Source of the DNA: Thiodiazotropha sp050305635
GTDB lineage: Bacteria; Pseudomonadota; Gammaproteobacteria; Chromatiales; Chromatiaceae
Direction of reading: 5' to 3'
Assembly (NCBI GenBank): GCA_050305635.1
Contig: JBNLFS010000017.1
Span: 1 to 37,341 of the forward strand
DNA: 37,341 nt
Part shown: piece by piece, positions 24,944 to 33,097 of the stretch
Position numbering within the stretch: the stretch's first letter is position 1
Layout of the letters: every line of letters begins with the position of its first letter
Program-made: the position numbers and the translations under genes
Notes under the pieces: generated by a model
Seen by the model: only the letters and a program-made list of their open reading frames with translations
Told to the model about the DNA's origin: nothing
Database searches by the model: none

Positions 24944-27306
24944 TGCGTACCCTGGACCGCAAGCTGCTGCGCAACCTGTGGAAACTGCGGGGCCAGGTGC
25001 TCGCCATCGCGGTGGTCATCGCCTCGGGGGTGGCGGTGCTGGTGATGTCCCTGTCGGCCCTGCAGGCGCTGCAGGACACCACAGCCGCCTACTACGAACG
25101 GCAGCGATTCGGTGACGTCTTCGCGAATGTCAAAAGGGCCCCGCAGCGCCTGGTGGAGCGGATCCGGGCGATTCCCGGGGTTCGTTCAGTGGACGACCGA
25201 ATCCAGCAGATGGCCACCCTTTCCATCGAGGGATTCGATGAACCGGTGATGGGCCAACTGGTCTCCATCCCCGAGTCCGGCGAGTCCCGTCTCAACCGCC
25301 TGGTGATGCGCAGCGGCCGGCGGGTCGCCCTGGGGCACCCGGACGAAGTGGTGCTCAACGAACCCTTCGCCGAGGCCCACCACCTGCAACCCGGCGACCG
25401 GTTCAAGGCGCTGATGAACGGCCATCAGCGCACCCTCACCGTGGTCGGTATCGCCCTCTCTCCGGAATTCGTCTACGCCATCGGACCCGGCGCGCTGATG
25501 CCTGACAATCAGCGCTATGGGATCATGTGGCTGGGCCGAGAGGCCCTGGGGGCGGCATTCGATCTGGACGGGGCCTTCAATTCGGTCAGCCTGGGGTTGC
25601 TGCACGGCACCGACCCGCAGACGGTCATCGACCGCCTCGACCGCCTGCTGGAACGCTACGGCAGTCACGGTGCGATCGCCCGGGCGGACCAGATCTCCAA
25701 CTGGTTCCTGATGAACGAGATCGAGCAGCTGAAAACCATGTCGAGTCTGCTGCCGACCATCTTCCTCGCGGTGGCTGCGTTTCTCAGCAACATGGTGCTG
25801 AGCCGCCTGATCGCTACCGACCGCAGCGAGATCGGCCTGATGAAGGCGTTCGGTTACAGCAACCTGCAGGTGGCCTGGCACTACACCAAGCTGGTGATCG
25901 CGATGACCCTGGTGGGGATTCTTCTGGGGTGGCTGCTGGGGGCCTGGCTGGGTCGTATCAACACGGAGATGTACGCGGAGTTCTTCCGCTTTCCGCTGCT
26001 CATCTTCCGCCCCCATCCCGGGGTCTTCGCCCTCGGCGCACTGGTGAGCCTGGCCGCCGCCCTGAGCGGCAGCCTGGGTTCGGTTCGGCGGGCCGCCCGA
26101 CTGCCCCCGGCGGAGGCGATGACCCCACCACCCCCTCCTCTGTACCGCCGTACCCGACTCTCCCATAGCCGCATTGCCCATTGGCTCGACCAGCCGACCC
26201 GGATCATCCTGCGCCAGGTGATCCGCTCCCCGGTGCGGGCGCTGATGACCAGCATCGGCATTGCCCTCTCCGTGGCGGTGATGGTGATGGCCCTGCAGTG
26301 GATCGATGCGATCGAAAAGATCGTCCAGGTCTACTTCAACGACGCCCAGCGCCAGGACATGATGGTGGGCCTGGTGGAGACCCAGCCCGATACCGTGCTG
26401 GAGGAGTTTCTGCGTCTCCCCGGGGTGATCGCGGCGGAGCCGATGCGCATCAAGAGCGCGGATCTGAGCGCCGGACCGAAAACCCATCGCGGCTCGGTCG
26501 AAGGCCTGGTCTCCGGAGCCCGCCTGCAGCGGGTCTACGACGCCGGCGGTCGGGTGGTGGATCTGCCCCCGGACGGTCTGGTGCTGGCCACGGAACTGGC
26601 GAAAAAGCTCCAGGTGCAGATCGGAGATTCCGTGTGGGTGGCGGTCCGCGAGGGCCGTCAGCCCCGCCGCCTGATTCCGGTGGTCGACACCTTCGAGACC
26701 TATATGGCGATGCCCGCCTACCTGAACATTCGCGCCTTCGACCGGATGATGGGAGAGCGGCCCAGCGTCGAGGTGGTGAATTTGCTGGTGGACGAGCGTG
26801 AACTGACCCGGCTTTATCAGCGCCTCAAGGCCCTGCCCAAAGTCTCCGCCATCACCCTCAAGGACGCCGCGGTGAAGGAGTTTCACGACACCATGGCGGA
26901 GACCCTGATGATCTATGTCTCATTCTTCGCCGCCTTCGCCTGCGCCCTGGGATTTGGCGTGGTTTACAACAGCACCCGCATCGCCCTCTCAGAGCGCGGC
27001 CGAGAGTTGGCCACCCTACGGGTACTGGGGTTCCACCGGGGCGAGATCTCCTACATCCTGCTGGGCGAGGCGGCGCTGCTGATCCTGGTCGGATTGCCCC
27101 TGGGCTGCTTCGTCGGGCATGCCCTGGGCTGGCTGATGACCCAGGCGATGGACTCCGAACTCTACCGCATCCCGCTGGTGATCAAGGCGGCCACGGACGC
27201 CACCGCAGTGCTGGTCACCCTCGGGGCGACCGCATTCTCCGCCGCCATGGTGCGGCGTCGGCTCGATCACCTGGACCTGATAGCCGTCCTAAAGACACGC
27301 GAGTAA
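24943..27306 (+). CDS. ABC transporter FtsX-type permease, double module
   Basis: 787-residue inner-membrane permease with two FtsX/MacB-type halves. The N-terminal helix (about 15-37) is followed by a large extracytoplasmic domain (about 40-260), three helices near 265-380, a helix near 430-450, a second periplasmic domain (about 455-650) and a last block of three helices. It has the KxFGYS and RVLGFHRGEI cytoplasmic helix motifs just after the first helix of each triplet. It overlaps the ATPase gene by one base, and the adaptor starts 5 bp after its stop. Substrates of related sets include lipids, peptides and drugs; none can be inferred here. Confidence 0.92.
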   Translation: MRTLDRKLLRNLWKLRGQVLAIAVVIASGVAVLVMSLSALQALQDTTAAYYERQRFGDVFANVKRAPQRLVERIRAIPGVRSVDDRIQQMATLSIEGFDEPVMGQLVSIPESGESRLNRLVMRSGRRVALGHPDEVVLNEPFAEAHHLQPGDRFKALMNGHQRTLTVVGIALSPEFVYAIGPGALMPDNQRYGIMWLGREALGAAFDLDGAFNSVSLGLLHGTDPQTVIDRLDRLLERYGSHGAIARADQISNWFLMNEIEQLKTMSSLLPTIFLAVAAFLSNMVLSRLIATDRSEIGLMKAFGYSNLQVAWHYTKLVIAMTLVGILLGWLLGAWLGRINTEMYAEFFRFPLLIFRPHPGVFALGALVSLAAALSGSLGSVRRAARLPPAEAMTPPPPPLYRRTRLSHSRIAHWLDQPTRIILRQVIRSPVRALMTSIGIALSVAVMVMALQWIDAIEKIVQVYFNDAQRQDMMVGLVETQPDTVLEEFLRLPGVIAAEPMRIKSADLSAGPKTHRGSVEGLVSGARLQRVYDAGGRVVDLPPDGLVLATELAKKLQVQIGDSVWVAVREGRQPRRLIPVVDTFETYMAMPAYLNIRAFDRMMGERPSVEVVNLLVDERELTRLYQRLKALPKVSAITLKDAAVKEFHDTMAETLMIYVSFFAAFACALGFGVVYNSTRIALSERGRELATLRVLGFHRGEISYILLGEAALLILVGLPLGCFVGHALGWLMTQAMDSELYRIPLVIKAATDATAVLVTLGATAFSAAMVRRRLDHLDLIAVLKTRE

Positions 27307-27311
27307 TTCCC

Positions 27312-28523
27312 ATGAGCGCACAGGCAAAACGCATCCTGATCTGGACCCTTCTCGGAACCCTGCTGCTCGGCAGCCTGGTGTGGGCGTTCCGCCCCCGGGC
27401 GGTGCCCGTGGACCTGGTCACCCTGACGCCGGGCGCCCTCACCGTGACCATCGACGAAGAGGGGGAGACCCGGGTGCGGGACATCTTCGTGCTGTCCGCG
27501 CCGATCAGTGGCCGTGCCCTGCGCATCGACGCCGAGGTGGGTGACGCGGTTCAGGCCGAACGGACCCTGCTGGCGGAGATCGAGCCCATCGATCCCACCC
27601 TGCTGGATCCGCGCAGCGAGGCCCAGGCTCGGGCGGACATCCAGGCGGCGGAAGCCAACCGGGTACTGGCGGAGGCTTCGGTCAAAGAGGCCCAGGTGGA
27701 GCTGGAATTCGCCCTCAAGGAACTGCAACGCTCGCGCAAACTGCGTCAGGACGCCATGATCTCGGCCCGGGAACTGGAGTCCGCGGAACTGACCTACGAA
27801 ACCCGTCTCGCGGCCCTCGACACCGCCCGCGCCAACCGCCAGGCGCGCCAGGCGGAACTGGCCCGGGCCAAGGCCCAGCTGATCTCTCCCACCGCCCCCA
27901 GAACCCCGACCGATGATTGCCAATGCGTTCCGATCCGTGCGCCCATCGACGGACAGATCCTCAAGATCGTGCACAAGAGCGCCGGTGTGGTCAGCGCCGG
28001 TGAGCCGCTGCTGGAGATCGGCGACCCGGCGGATCTCGAAATCGTCTCCGACCTGCTCTCATCCGACGCGGTGAAGGTGCGTCCCGGACAGAAGGTTCTG
28101 ATCGAGAACTGGGGGGGCGATGAAACCCTGGAGGGGGTGGTGCGTCGGGTGGAGCCCTTCGGTTTCACCAAGGTTTCGGCCCTTGGGATCGAGGAGCAGC
28201 GGGTCAATGTGATCATCGATTTCACCTCGTCCCGGGAGGCTTGGTCTCGCATCGCCCACGGCTACCAGGTGGAACTGCGTATCATCCTGTGGCAGGGGGA
28301 CTCGGTTCTCACCCTGCCCCTCACCGCCCTGTTCCGGGATGGCGACCACTGGGCGGTGTTCGTCGAAGAGGACAGCCGGGCATCGCTGCGACGGATCAGA
28401 ATCGGACGCCGCACCGGCCTGGAGGCGGAAGTCCTCGAGGGCGTGGCCGCCCGGGAACGCGTGGTCATCCACCCTGGCGAACAGATCACGGATGGTGTTC
28501 TCATCGAGGCACGAAACCGCTGA
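27312..28523 (+). CDS. HlyD/MFP-type periplasmic adaptor
   Basis: 403-residue membrane-fusion protein with one N-terminal transmembrane helix (about 8-25), a lipoyl-like half (APISGRALRIDAEVGDAV), an alpha-hairpin coiled coil (about 103-195), the second lipoyl half (RAPIDGQILKIVHKSAGVV), a beta-barrel domain and a C-terminal membrane-proximal domain. It should link the ABC permease to an outer-membrane channel such as a TolC-type protein encoded elsewhere. It has an unusual CQC pair before the second lipoyl half. Confidence 0.92.
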   Translation: MSAQAKRILIWTLLGTLLLGSLVWAFRPRAVPVDLVTLTPGALTVTIDEEGETRVRDIFVLSAPISGRALRIDAEVGDAVQAERTLLAEIEPIDPTLLDPRSEAQARADIQAAEANRVLAEASVKEAQVELEFALKELQRSRKLRQDAMISARELESAELTYETRLAALDTARANRQARQAELARAKAQLISPTAPRTPTDDCQCVPIRAPIDGQILKIVHKSAGVVSAGEPLLEIGDPADLEIVSDLLSSDAVKVRPGQKVLIENWGGDETLEGVVRRVEPFGFTKVSALGIEEQRVNVIIDFTSSREAWSRIAHGYQVELRIILWQGDSVLTLPLTALFRDGDHWAVFVEEDSRASLRRIRIGRRTGLEAEVLEGVAARERVVIHPGEQITDGVLIEARNR

Positions 28524-28571
28524 TGCCTCCACCCGCATCCGCTGCAGGCGCCGCGGGCGGGCATTCCCTAT

Positions 28572-29801
28572 TCAGATAAGGCAAATAATGGCGTCATAAT
28601 ATTTTTCATAATCATAAGCAATGAGCAGATAATCAACGCCTGACGAATATGATTGACGGACGCTTTTGCAAAACCCCCGGTTATAGATCGCCCCCATGGT
28701 CATATCGTCCGTAATCAAAGTGTTTTGCATATTGAGCCTGCCCTTTATCAAATCCTTGATGATTCGCTTTGAAGTGGAAACAGGATTGTCCGGATCAACC
28801 GATGCAAGGGTAACGTGCGACAACATAACCCATGAGCGGGTCGCTGGGGCTAGCGCGGCGAAGGGCTGGAGATCCTGATTCGCCAGCGCCTCGATTTCGT
28901 CATTCAACAGCGCGGAAAAATGGTGCGTATCCGCCCGTATTCGCGACAACCCCGGAAAGTGCTTCAGGGTTGCCGTCACCCCTTCGCTTTCCAATCCCCG
29001 GATATAGTCCAGAGATGCCTCCGTGACTTCGATCGGATCTGTGGATATTGCCCGTGTCGCAATCAAAGTATGAAAATCCAAGGCAGCGGGAGCTACCGTT
29101 GGCTTCAGATCCACGACAGGACTGAAGTTGACGGTCACACCCAAACGCCTCAGTGATGCTCCTTGTTGTTTTCCATATTCAAACGTGGACTCCCCACGCG
29201 CATAAACCTGTGCAAGCGCATCCTGCTTCTCAACCAGAGGTGACAACCTCGACACCGGACCGCCCTCCTGATCCGTCACCACGATCAGAGGCGGCAACCC
29301 CCGAGCCTTCCGGATATCCTGCAGCCTTGCGATCAATCCGCTCAAGGATTCAAAGGTTTCGCCTTCGATATTTCTTCGGCTCAGGAAGATGCCTGCTATA
29401 CCGCTTTCGACCAGCTTCGTGACCTCGTCGACATCACCATAACCGACGATTAACTTTTGATTCAGCGCCAAGACCCGGTTCGAGGGTGTGGACAAGATAT
29501 CCTGTCTGGCGACCTCGTAGCGATACTCGCTGAAAGCGACGCCTGACGCACACACAAACGCAACCAGATAACCCGACCATCTCAGAAGGGGCATCCGGCA
29601 ATATCCACTCAGAATCCCAGCCAAGGCAGTGGCGGCGAAGAACAGGGGGTGTGCAAAATCGCGAATGCCCATCAAATGCGGATCTCTGAAATGATATCCC
29701 CATATGCCGATCACAACGACAGATGCAAGCACAACCAGATCATACACGACTCGATAGATGCCCCTACCCACGACCGATCGATAATCACAATCCGCTTTCA
29801 T
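28572..29801 (-). CDS. Membrane-anchored glycoside hydrolase family 3 (NagZ-like)
   Basis: GH3 enzyme related to NagZ beta-N-acetylhexosaminidases, which release GlcNAc from muropeptides. Numbering from the ATG at 29813 (413 residues): three hydrophobic segments at about 23-40, 54-72 and 78-96 precede the catalytic domain, unlike the soluble NagZ. Motifs are DQEGGPVSRL (181-190), KHFPG (284-288), D-T-H-H (295-298) and TDDMTMG (368-374), where the Asp pair includes the nucleophile. The loop after KHFPG departs from the usual H-G form. The C-terminus stops soon after GVDYLLIAYD, shorter than NagZ. The ATG at 29801 has AAGG upstream and is preferred; 29813 is possible. Activity is uncertain. Confidence 0.8.
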   Translation of the reverse strand: MKADCDYRSVVGRGIYRVVYDLVVLASVVVIGIWGYHFRDPHLMGIRDFAHPLFFAATALAGILSGYCRMPLLRWSGYLVAFVCASGVAFSEYRYEVARQDILSTPSNRVLALNQKLIVGYGDVDEVTKLVESGIAGIFLSRRNIEGETFESLSGLIARLQDIRKARGLPPLIVVTDQEGGPVSRLSPLVEKQDALAQVYARGESTFEYGKQQGASLRRLGVTVNFSPVVDLKPTVAPAALDFHTLIATRAISTDPIEVTEASLDYIRGLESEGVTATLKHFPGLSRIRADTHHFSALLNDEIEALANQDLQPFAALAPATRSWVMLSHVTLASVDPDNPVSTSKRIIKDLIKGRLNMQNTLITDDMTMGAIYNRGFCKSVRQSYSSGVDYLLIAYDYEKYYDAIICLI

Positions 29802-29878
29802 GGAGACCTTCATGCTCTATCACTCAAGTTTTGGCATTGTTGTCAAAACGTCCACAGTTGACGAATAGGGCCGAAACC

Positions 29879-29964
29879 GTAGGTCGGGTTAACGCAGCGT
29901 AACCCGACGAACAGCGGAAACATGGCCACCTAATGTCGGGTTACGCTGCGCTAACCCGACCTAC
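29879..29964. repeat. Long palindromic dispersed repeat, copy 2
   Basis: The left arm GTAGGTCGGGTTAACGCAGC... (29879-29908) and right arm (29935-29964) are inverted copies with one mismatch, with a 26-bp loop. It is related to the element at 9589-9662. The right arm supplies the stop codon of the adjacent DUF457 gene. Confidence 0.85.
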
Positions 29965-30481
29965 CGACTCCTGTGGAGTTGATTTTTATGCGTATATCAC
30001 GGCCGCCACGGTATAGCGCGCTCGTCACAATCACCATCTCAATCGCGAATGGCCAGCTAAACAGAATATTCATCCACCAACGCTCGAAGCCCCCATATCC
30101 AGAGAAGAAAGAGAATGATTCATCGATAAAGGGGGCGAACCACCAGATCTCTCCCGCAATGGTATCGAGCACCATATGCACCAAGCCATTGAGTGAGAAT
30201 ATGAACAAACAGGACGAAAACCCATGCCGTCTACCCAGTGATCGCAGACCCATCGAAAATAGAAGAAGCGATATCCAGACAATGGGGAGATGGGTCCAGT
30301 AGGTATGGTGATGCCGATACTCACGCGCGAAAAGAGTCGCATAGATCAAATCGGTATCCGGCGCAATGGCACCCAACATTCCACACACCAAATACCACCT
30401 CAAAGCGGCACTTCCCGAACCGAACCGACTAAACGCCAGCCGGGACACCAGGTATCCGGCAGGCAGATGCCCCAGGATCAT
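29951..30481 (-). CDS. DUF457/YdjM-like membrane-bound putative metal-dependent hydrolase
   Basis: 176-residue polytopic membrane protein with about four hydrophobic segments. It begins MILGHLPAGY and contains APDTDLIYATLF and REYRHHHTYWTH, the Asp- and His-rich pattern of the YdjM/DUF457 family of putative membrane-bound metal-dependent hydrolases. A further NGLVHMVLDTIAGEI segment adds a histidine. Function is unproven. The ATG at 30481 follows GGGGTG. The stop (29951-29953) and last five residues lie inside a palindromic repeat, so the native C-terminus may have been altered. Confidence 0.78.
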   Translation of the reverse strand: MILGHLPAGYLVSRLAFSRFGSGSAALRWYLVCGMLGAIAPDTDLIYATLFAREYRHHHTYWTHLPIVWISLLLFSMGLRSLGRRHGFSSCLFIFSLNGLVHMVLDTIAGEIWWFAPFIDESFSFFSGYGGFERWWMNILFSWPFAIEMVIVTSALYRGGRDIRIKINSTGVGRSG

Positions 30482-30547
30482 AGTTCACCCCAATTACTCA
30501 AACGACTGAAAATCCGACATACTCGATCCAAACTTCTGTCTCACCGT

Positions 30548-30574
30548 AATGGAGTGGCACATCGCCACTCCATT
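30548..30574. terminator. Perfect hairpin downstream of creD
   Basis: AATGGAGTGG (30548-30557) and CCACTCCATT (30565-30574) form a 10-bp perfect stem with a 7-base loop. It lies 32 bp past the creD stop. There is no strong U-run, so it may act as an RNA-stabilising hairpin rather than a terminator. Confidence 0.55.
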
Positions 30575-30605
30575 GCGGATGGATCGTCATTTTCCAGGGT
30601 CTGCG

Positions 30606-31985
30606 TCAGACGACACCGGTCTCATCCGCGGCCTTCCTGACCGCCAGCCTCGCAGTCAGGTTATCCGTGACCGCATACCAGTCGAGACGACGCGTGACGA
30701 TCATCACCAGACTGAGCACACCGAAGATCAGCAGGGAGCCCATCAGTAGTGAACTGTCTTCCGCGCTCAGGATGCCGTAGAGCACGCCATACAGCAGCAA
30801 CAGTTCGCCCGTCAGTATCCCGCCATGCTTGACCGAACCGAAAACACTGCTGACATAGAAACCGATCAATAGAGTGGATGCCAAGCTGGCCGTGGCGTAG
30901 GCCAGGATAAAAGCCATATGTTCCGAGAGAGAGATCAGAAGCAGGTAGAACACGCTGAGCCCCAACCCCACCAATAGATATTGCATGGGATGCAGACGCA
31001 ATCCTTTCATCACTTCGTAGAGAAAGAAGCTGACGAATGTCAACCCGATAAACATCAGCGCATATTTCACGGAGCGCTCGCTCTGCTGGTAGATGTCAAC
31101 CGAGTTATACAGTTTTACGCCAAAGCTCTCCTGACTCAGCATGGAACAGTCACCTTCCTGGCAATTTTCCAGATACTGTGGAATAGCGCTGGAAAAGGAG
31201 GAGAGATTCCACTGGGCGCGAAAACCTTCCGCATCGATCTCACGCGTTGAAGGAAGATAGCGCCCTACAAAACTGGGATCGGGCCAGTCGGCCTTAAGAC
31301 TGACGCTGGTACTCTTTCCCATAGGGGCGAACGACAATGACTCCATACCGTTCAAGTGCAGATCGAATCTGAACTCCGCCACCCCGTCCTGAGTCTTCAA
31401 TCGTCCCAGATTGGCGTGCATACCGTTTCGAATCCCATCAATCAGGGCATCGGGCTCAAACTCAAATGATGTGCCGCGCCATGTCAGTTCCGGCTGTACC
31501 TCGACCCCACGGGTATCGCTGATTGCAACCGCAACCGCGGCCTCCTGCCATTCGATCTGATGTTCCGTCCGGGCGACAACCGCATCGATAGCAGACAGAT
31601 CAAAGCTGCCCGTTACGGCAAGCTGACTGCGATAGACCGGCACTTCGTAGATTCCGCGTTTACGGGTCTCGGTGGCCACATCGCCATCCACCGTCAACCG
31701 TTCGGGAGTGATCAGCAAGCGCCGTTCGAGAACCCGCTCCTGTTCTTCATACCGATCCGCCTCCTTGTTCCACACCTTCACTGTGAAGCGCTCTTTATAG
31801 GGCACCACCAGCAGGGGTCCCAGCACCTGCTGCTCACCGGTCCAGCTTTGGGAGATGCTGTATCGCGCCTCCGCCCGATAGGAACTTCTTTCCGCCACCA
31901 CATCCTCGATCATCATCAAAGGGATCATCAAGAGGATGCTAAGCAGCATGATCACCAGAACTTTCTTAACCAATGGATGTTTCAT
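30606..31985 (-). CDS. creD: CreD inner-membrane protein
   Basis: 459-residue inner-membrane protein of the CreD family, a target of the CreBC two-component system in enterics and Pseudomonas and linked there to envelope integrity and beta-lactam response. It has an N-terminal helix (about 7-27), a large periplasmic domain (about 30-310) with the VLGPLLVVPY segment, and a C-terminal block of about five helices starting near RSVKYALMFIGLTF. Two nearby cysteines (in NCQEGDC) may pair. The ATG at 31985 follows AAGGAGA. creC and creB lie upstream on the same strand but beyond 1.1 kb of repeats. A candidate operator lies at 32026-32055. Confidence 0.9.
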   Translation of the reverse strand: MKHPLVKKVLVIMLLSILLMIPLMMIEDVVAERSSYRAEARYSISQSWTGEQQVLGPLLVVPYKERFTVKVWNKEADRYEEQERVLERRLLITPERLTVDGDVATETRKRGIYEVPVYRSQLAVTGSFDLSAIDAVVARTEHQIEWQEAAVAVAISDTRGVEVQPELTWRGTSFEFEPDALIDGIRNGMHANLGRLKTQDGVAEFRFDLHLNGMESLSFAPMGKSTSVSLKADWPDPSFVGRYLPSTREIDAEGFRAQWNLSSFSSAIPQYLENCQEGDCSMLSQESFGVKLYNSVDIYQQSERSVKYALMFIGLTFVSFFLYEVMKGLRLHPMQYLLVGLGLSVFYLLLISLSEHMAFILAYATASLASTLLIGFYVSSVFGSVKHGGILTGELLLLYGVLYGILSAEDSSLLMGSLLIFGVLSLVMIVTRRLDWYAVTDNLTARLAVRKAADETGVV

Positions 31986-32025
31986 AGCCGTCTCCTTTAT
32001 CAACTAAAGACGAGCGTACACAGCC

Positions 32026-32055
32026 AATGTGTGCCGATGATGTGCTGAATGTGTG
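32026..32055 (-). promoter_or_regulatory. 11-bp-phased repeats upstream of creD, candidate CreB operator
   Basis: On the minus strand, CACACATT occurs at 32048-32055 and again at 32026-32033, with the variant CACATCAT at 32037-32044 between them, so the three start exactly 11 bp apart. The two outer copies extend to a perfect 10-base repeat, GGCACACATT. Phased direct repeats are the usual sites of OmpR/PhoB-type regulators such as CreB. It lies about 40-70 bp before the creD ATG. The E. coli cre-tag TTCAC-N6-TTCAC is absent. Confidence 0.5.
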
Positions 32056-32244
32056 CCAGGACCTGTCACCCCGTCAGTGACCAGGCTGCTACATAAATAG
32101 ATGCAATGATCGGGGCCATTCGCACCTGTCACTGTTCTATCTGACTTGGATTTCACCTCATCCCGGTTACCGGATCGACCAGTGAATACCGCGCCTCTTC
32201 ACCCAACCGCATGTCCCGAGCGAGAAGCGCAGCGCTCCCCGCAG

Positions 32245-32325
32245 GGGGAGAGGGAGATTGCCTGGGAGTTTGTGTTGAAGCCCAGCTGCTTTGGATTCTG
32301 ATGGTTTTCGGGTTTCACTTCGTTA
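32245..32325. repeat. Imperfect direct repeat, copy A
   Basis: Shares GGGGAGAGGGAGATTGCCTG, a GTTGAAGCCCA segment and GGGTTTCACTTCGTTA with 32537-32619, about 290 bp away. Confidence 0.7.
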
Positions 32326-32359
32326 CATCGAGCTACGGGGTAGTGTTCGCTCTATTCTT

Positions 32360-32470
32360 CTCGTTCCCATGCTCTGCGTGGGAATGCAGACTTGGAGATT
32401 GGTGAGTATTCAGGCTGTGGGATTGTGGCGTGGCTTCGGTATGCATTCCCACGCGGAGCGTGGGAACGAG
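32360..32470. repeat. Inverted-repeat element
   Basis: Arms 32360-32388 (CTCGTTCCCATGCTCTGCGT...) and 32442-32470 are inverted copies with two mismatches over 29 bases. Each arm itself is nearly palindromic around GGGAA/TTCCC. Confidence 0.8.
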
Positions 32471-32536
32471 AGGCAGTAGTGATTGGCCCCCCAGCTGAGC
32501 AGTTGAGATCCCCCTCTCCCCGCCCCTCACCCGCAA

Positions 32537-32619
32537 GGGGAGAGGGAGATTGCCTGGTGAGGTTTATGTTGAAGCCCACCTGTTTCAAATTCTGAAGGTT
32601 CCCGGGTTTCACTTCGTTA
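32537..32619. repeat. Imperfect direct repeat, copy B
   Basis: Second copy of the element at 32245-32325, with single-base differences through its length. Confidence 0.7.
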
Positions 32620-32701
32620 AACCCAAGCTGCTGGGGTTAGATACGCAGGCGGGTACTTGCGCCTTTTGAGATCCCCGTGTGTCCCGAGCGAGAAGTACAG
32701 C

Positions 32702-32761
32702 AAAAACCGATCAGCGGGGCTGGCTGTCTGAGCGCAGCGAGTTCCAGCCCCGCCGGTTTTT
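32702..32761. repeat. Long hairpin within a mosaic repeat
   Basis: AAAAACCG (32702-32709) and GCGGGGCTGG (32714-32723) pair with CCAGCCCCGC (32744-32753) and CGGTTTTT (32754-32761). Flanking TGTCCCGAGCGAGAAG at about 32681 is shared with 32212-32227. The T-run on the plus strand and A-run on the other make it a possible two-way terminator. Confidence 0.7.
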
Positions 32762-33097
32762 GCGAGCATCGCAGCGCTCCCCCGCAGGGGCGGGACAGTC
32801 GGGCGCCCTTTCTTTTGGCGCAAAAGAAAAGTGACTCGCCCAGGGGGGCGAAACCGGCGCCGGCAAGAGATGAGGATAACGGTGACAGAGATATAACCAA
32901 TCCGTCAGCTAACTGCGTAAAGGTTATCACTCGCACTATGGAGACTATGACAGCGACAACAAGGTGAGAGGGGGGTTACCTGGAGAGGACAGAGTCATCC
33001 GCACCCTATTTCGTGCTACCGAGACCTGGATCGACTCTCCCTGTCAGGGCCACTCCTTTTCCGCCCAGGGCGTTATGCAACGACGGGCCCTAACAGA

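Larger units (their letters stand above)
31986..33097. other. Repeat-rich non-coding region between creD and creC
   Basis: 1.1 kb without a supported gene. It holds a candidate operator for creD at its left end, two imperfect direct repeats, an inverted-repeat element and a long hairpin repeat, listed separately. Open frames here (for example 32964-33170) have no ribosome site and odd composition. Confidence 0.7.

Noticed and set aside
25186..26886. 566-codon minus-strand open frame opposite the ABC permease
   Set aside because: It is a shadow of the permease gene with His/Gln-rich composition and no motif.
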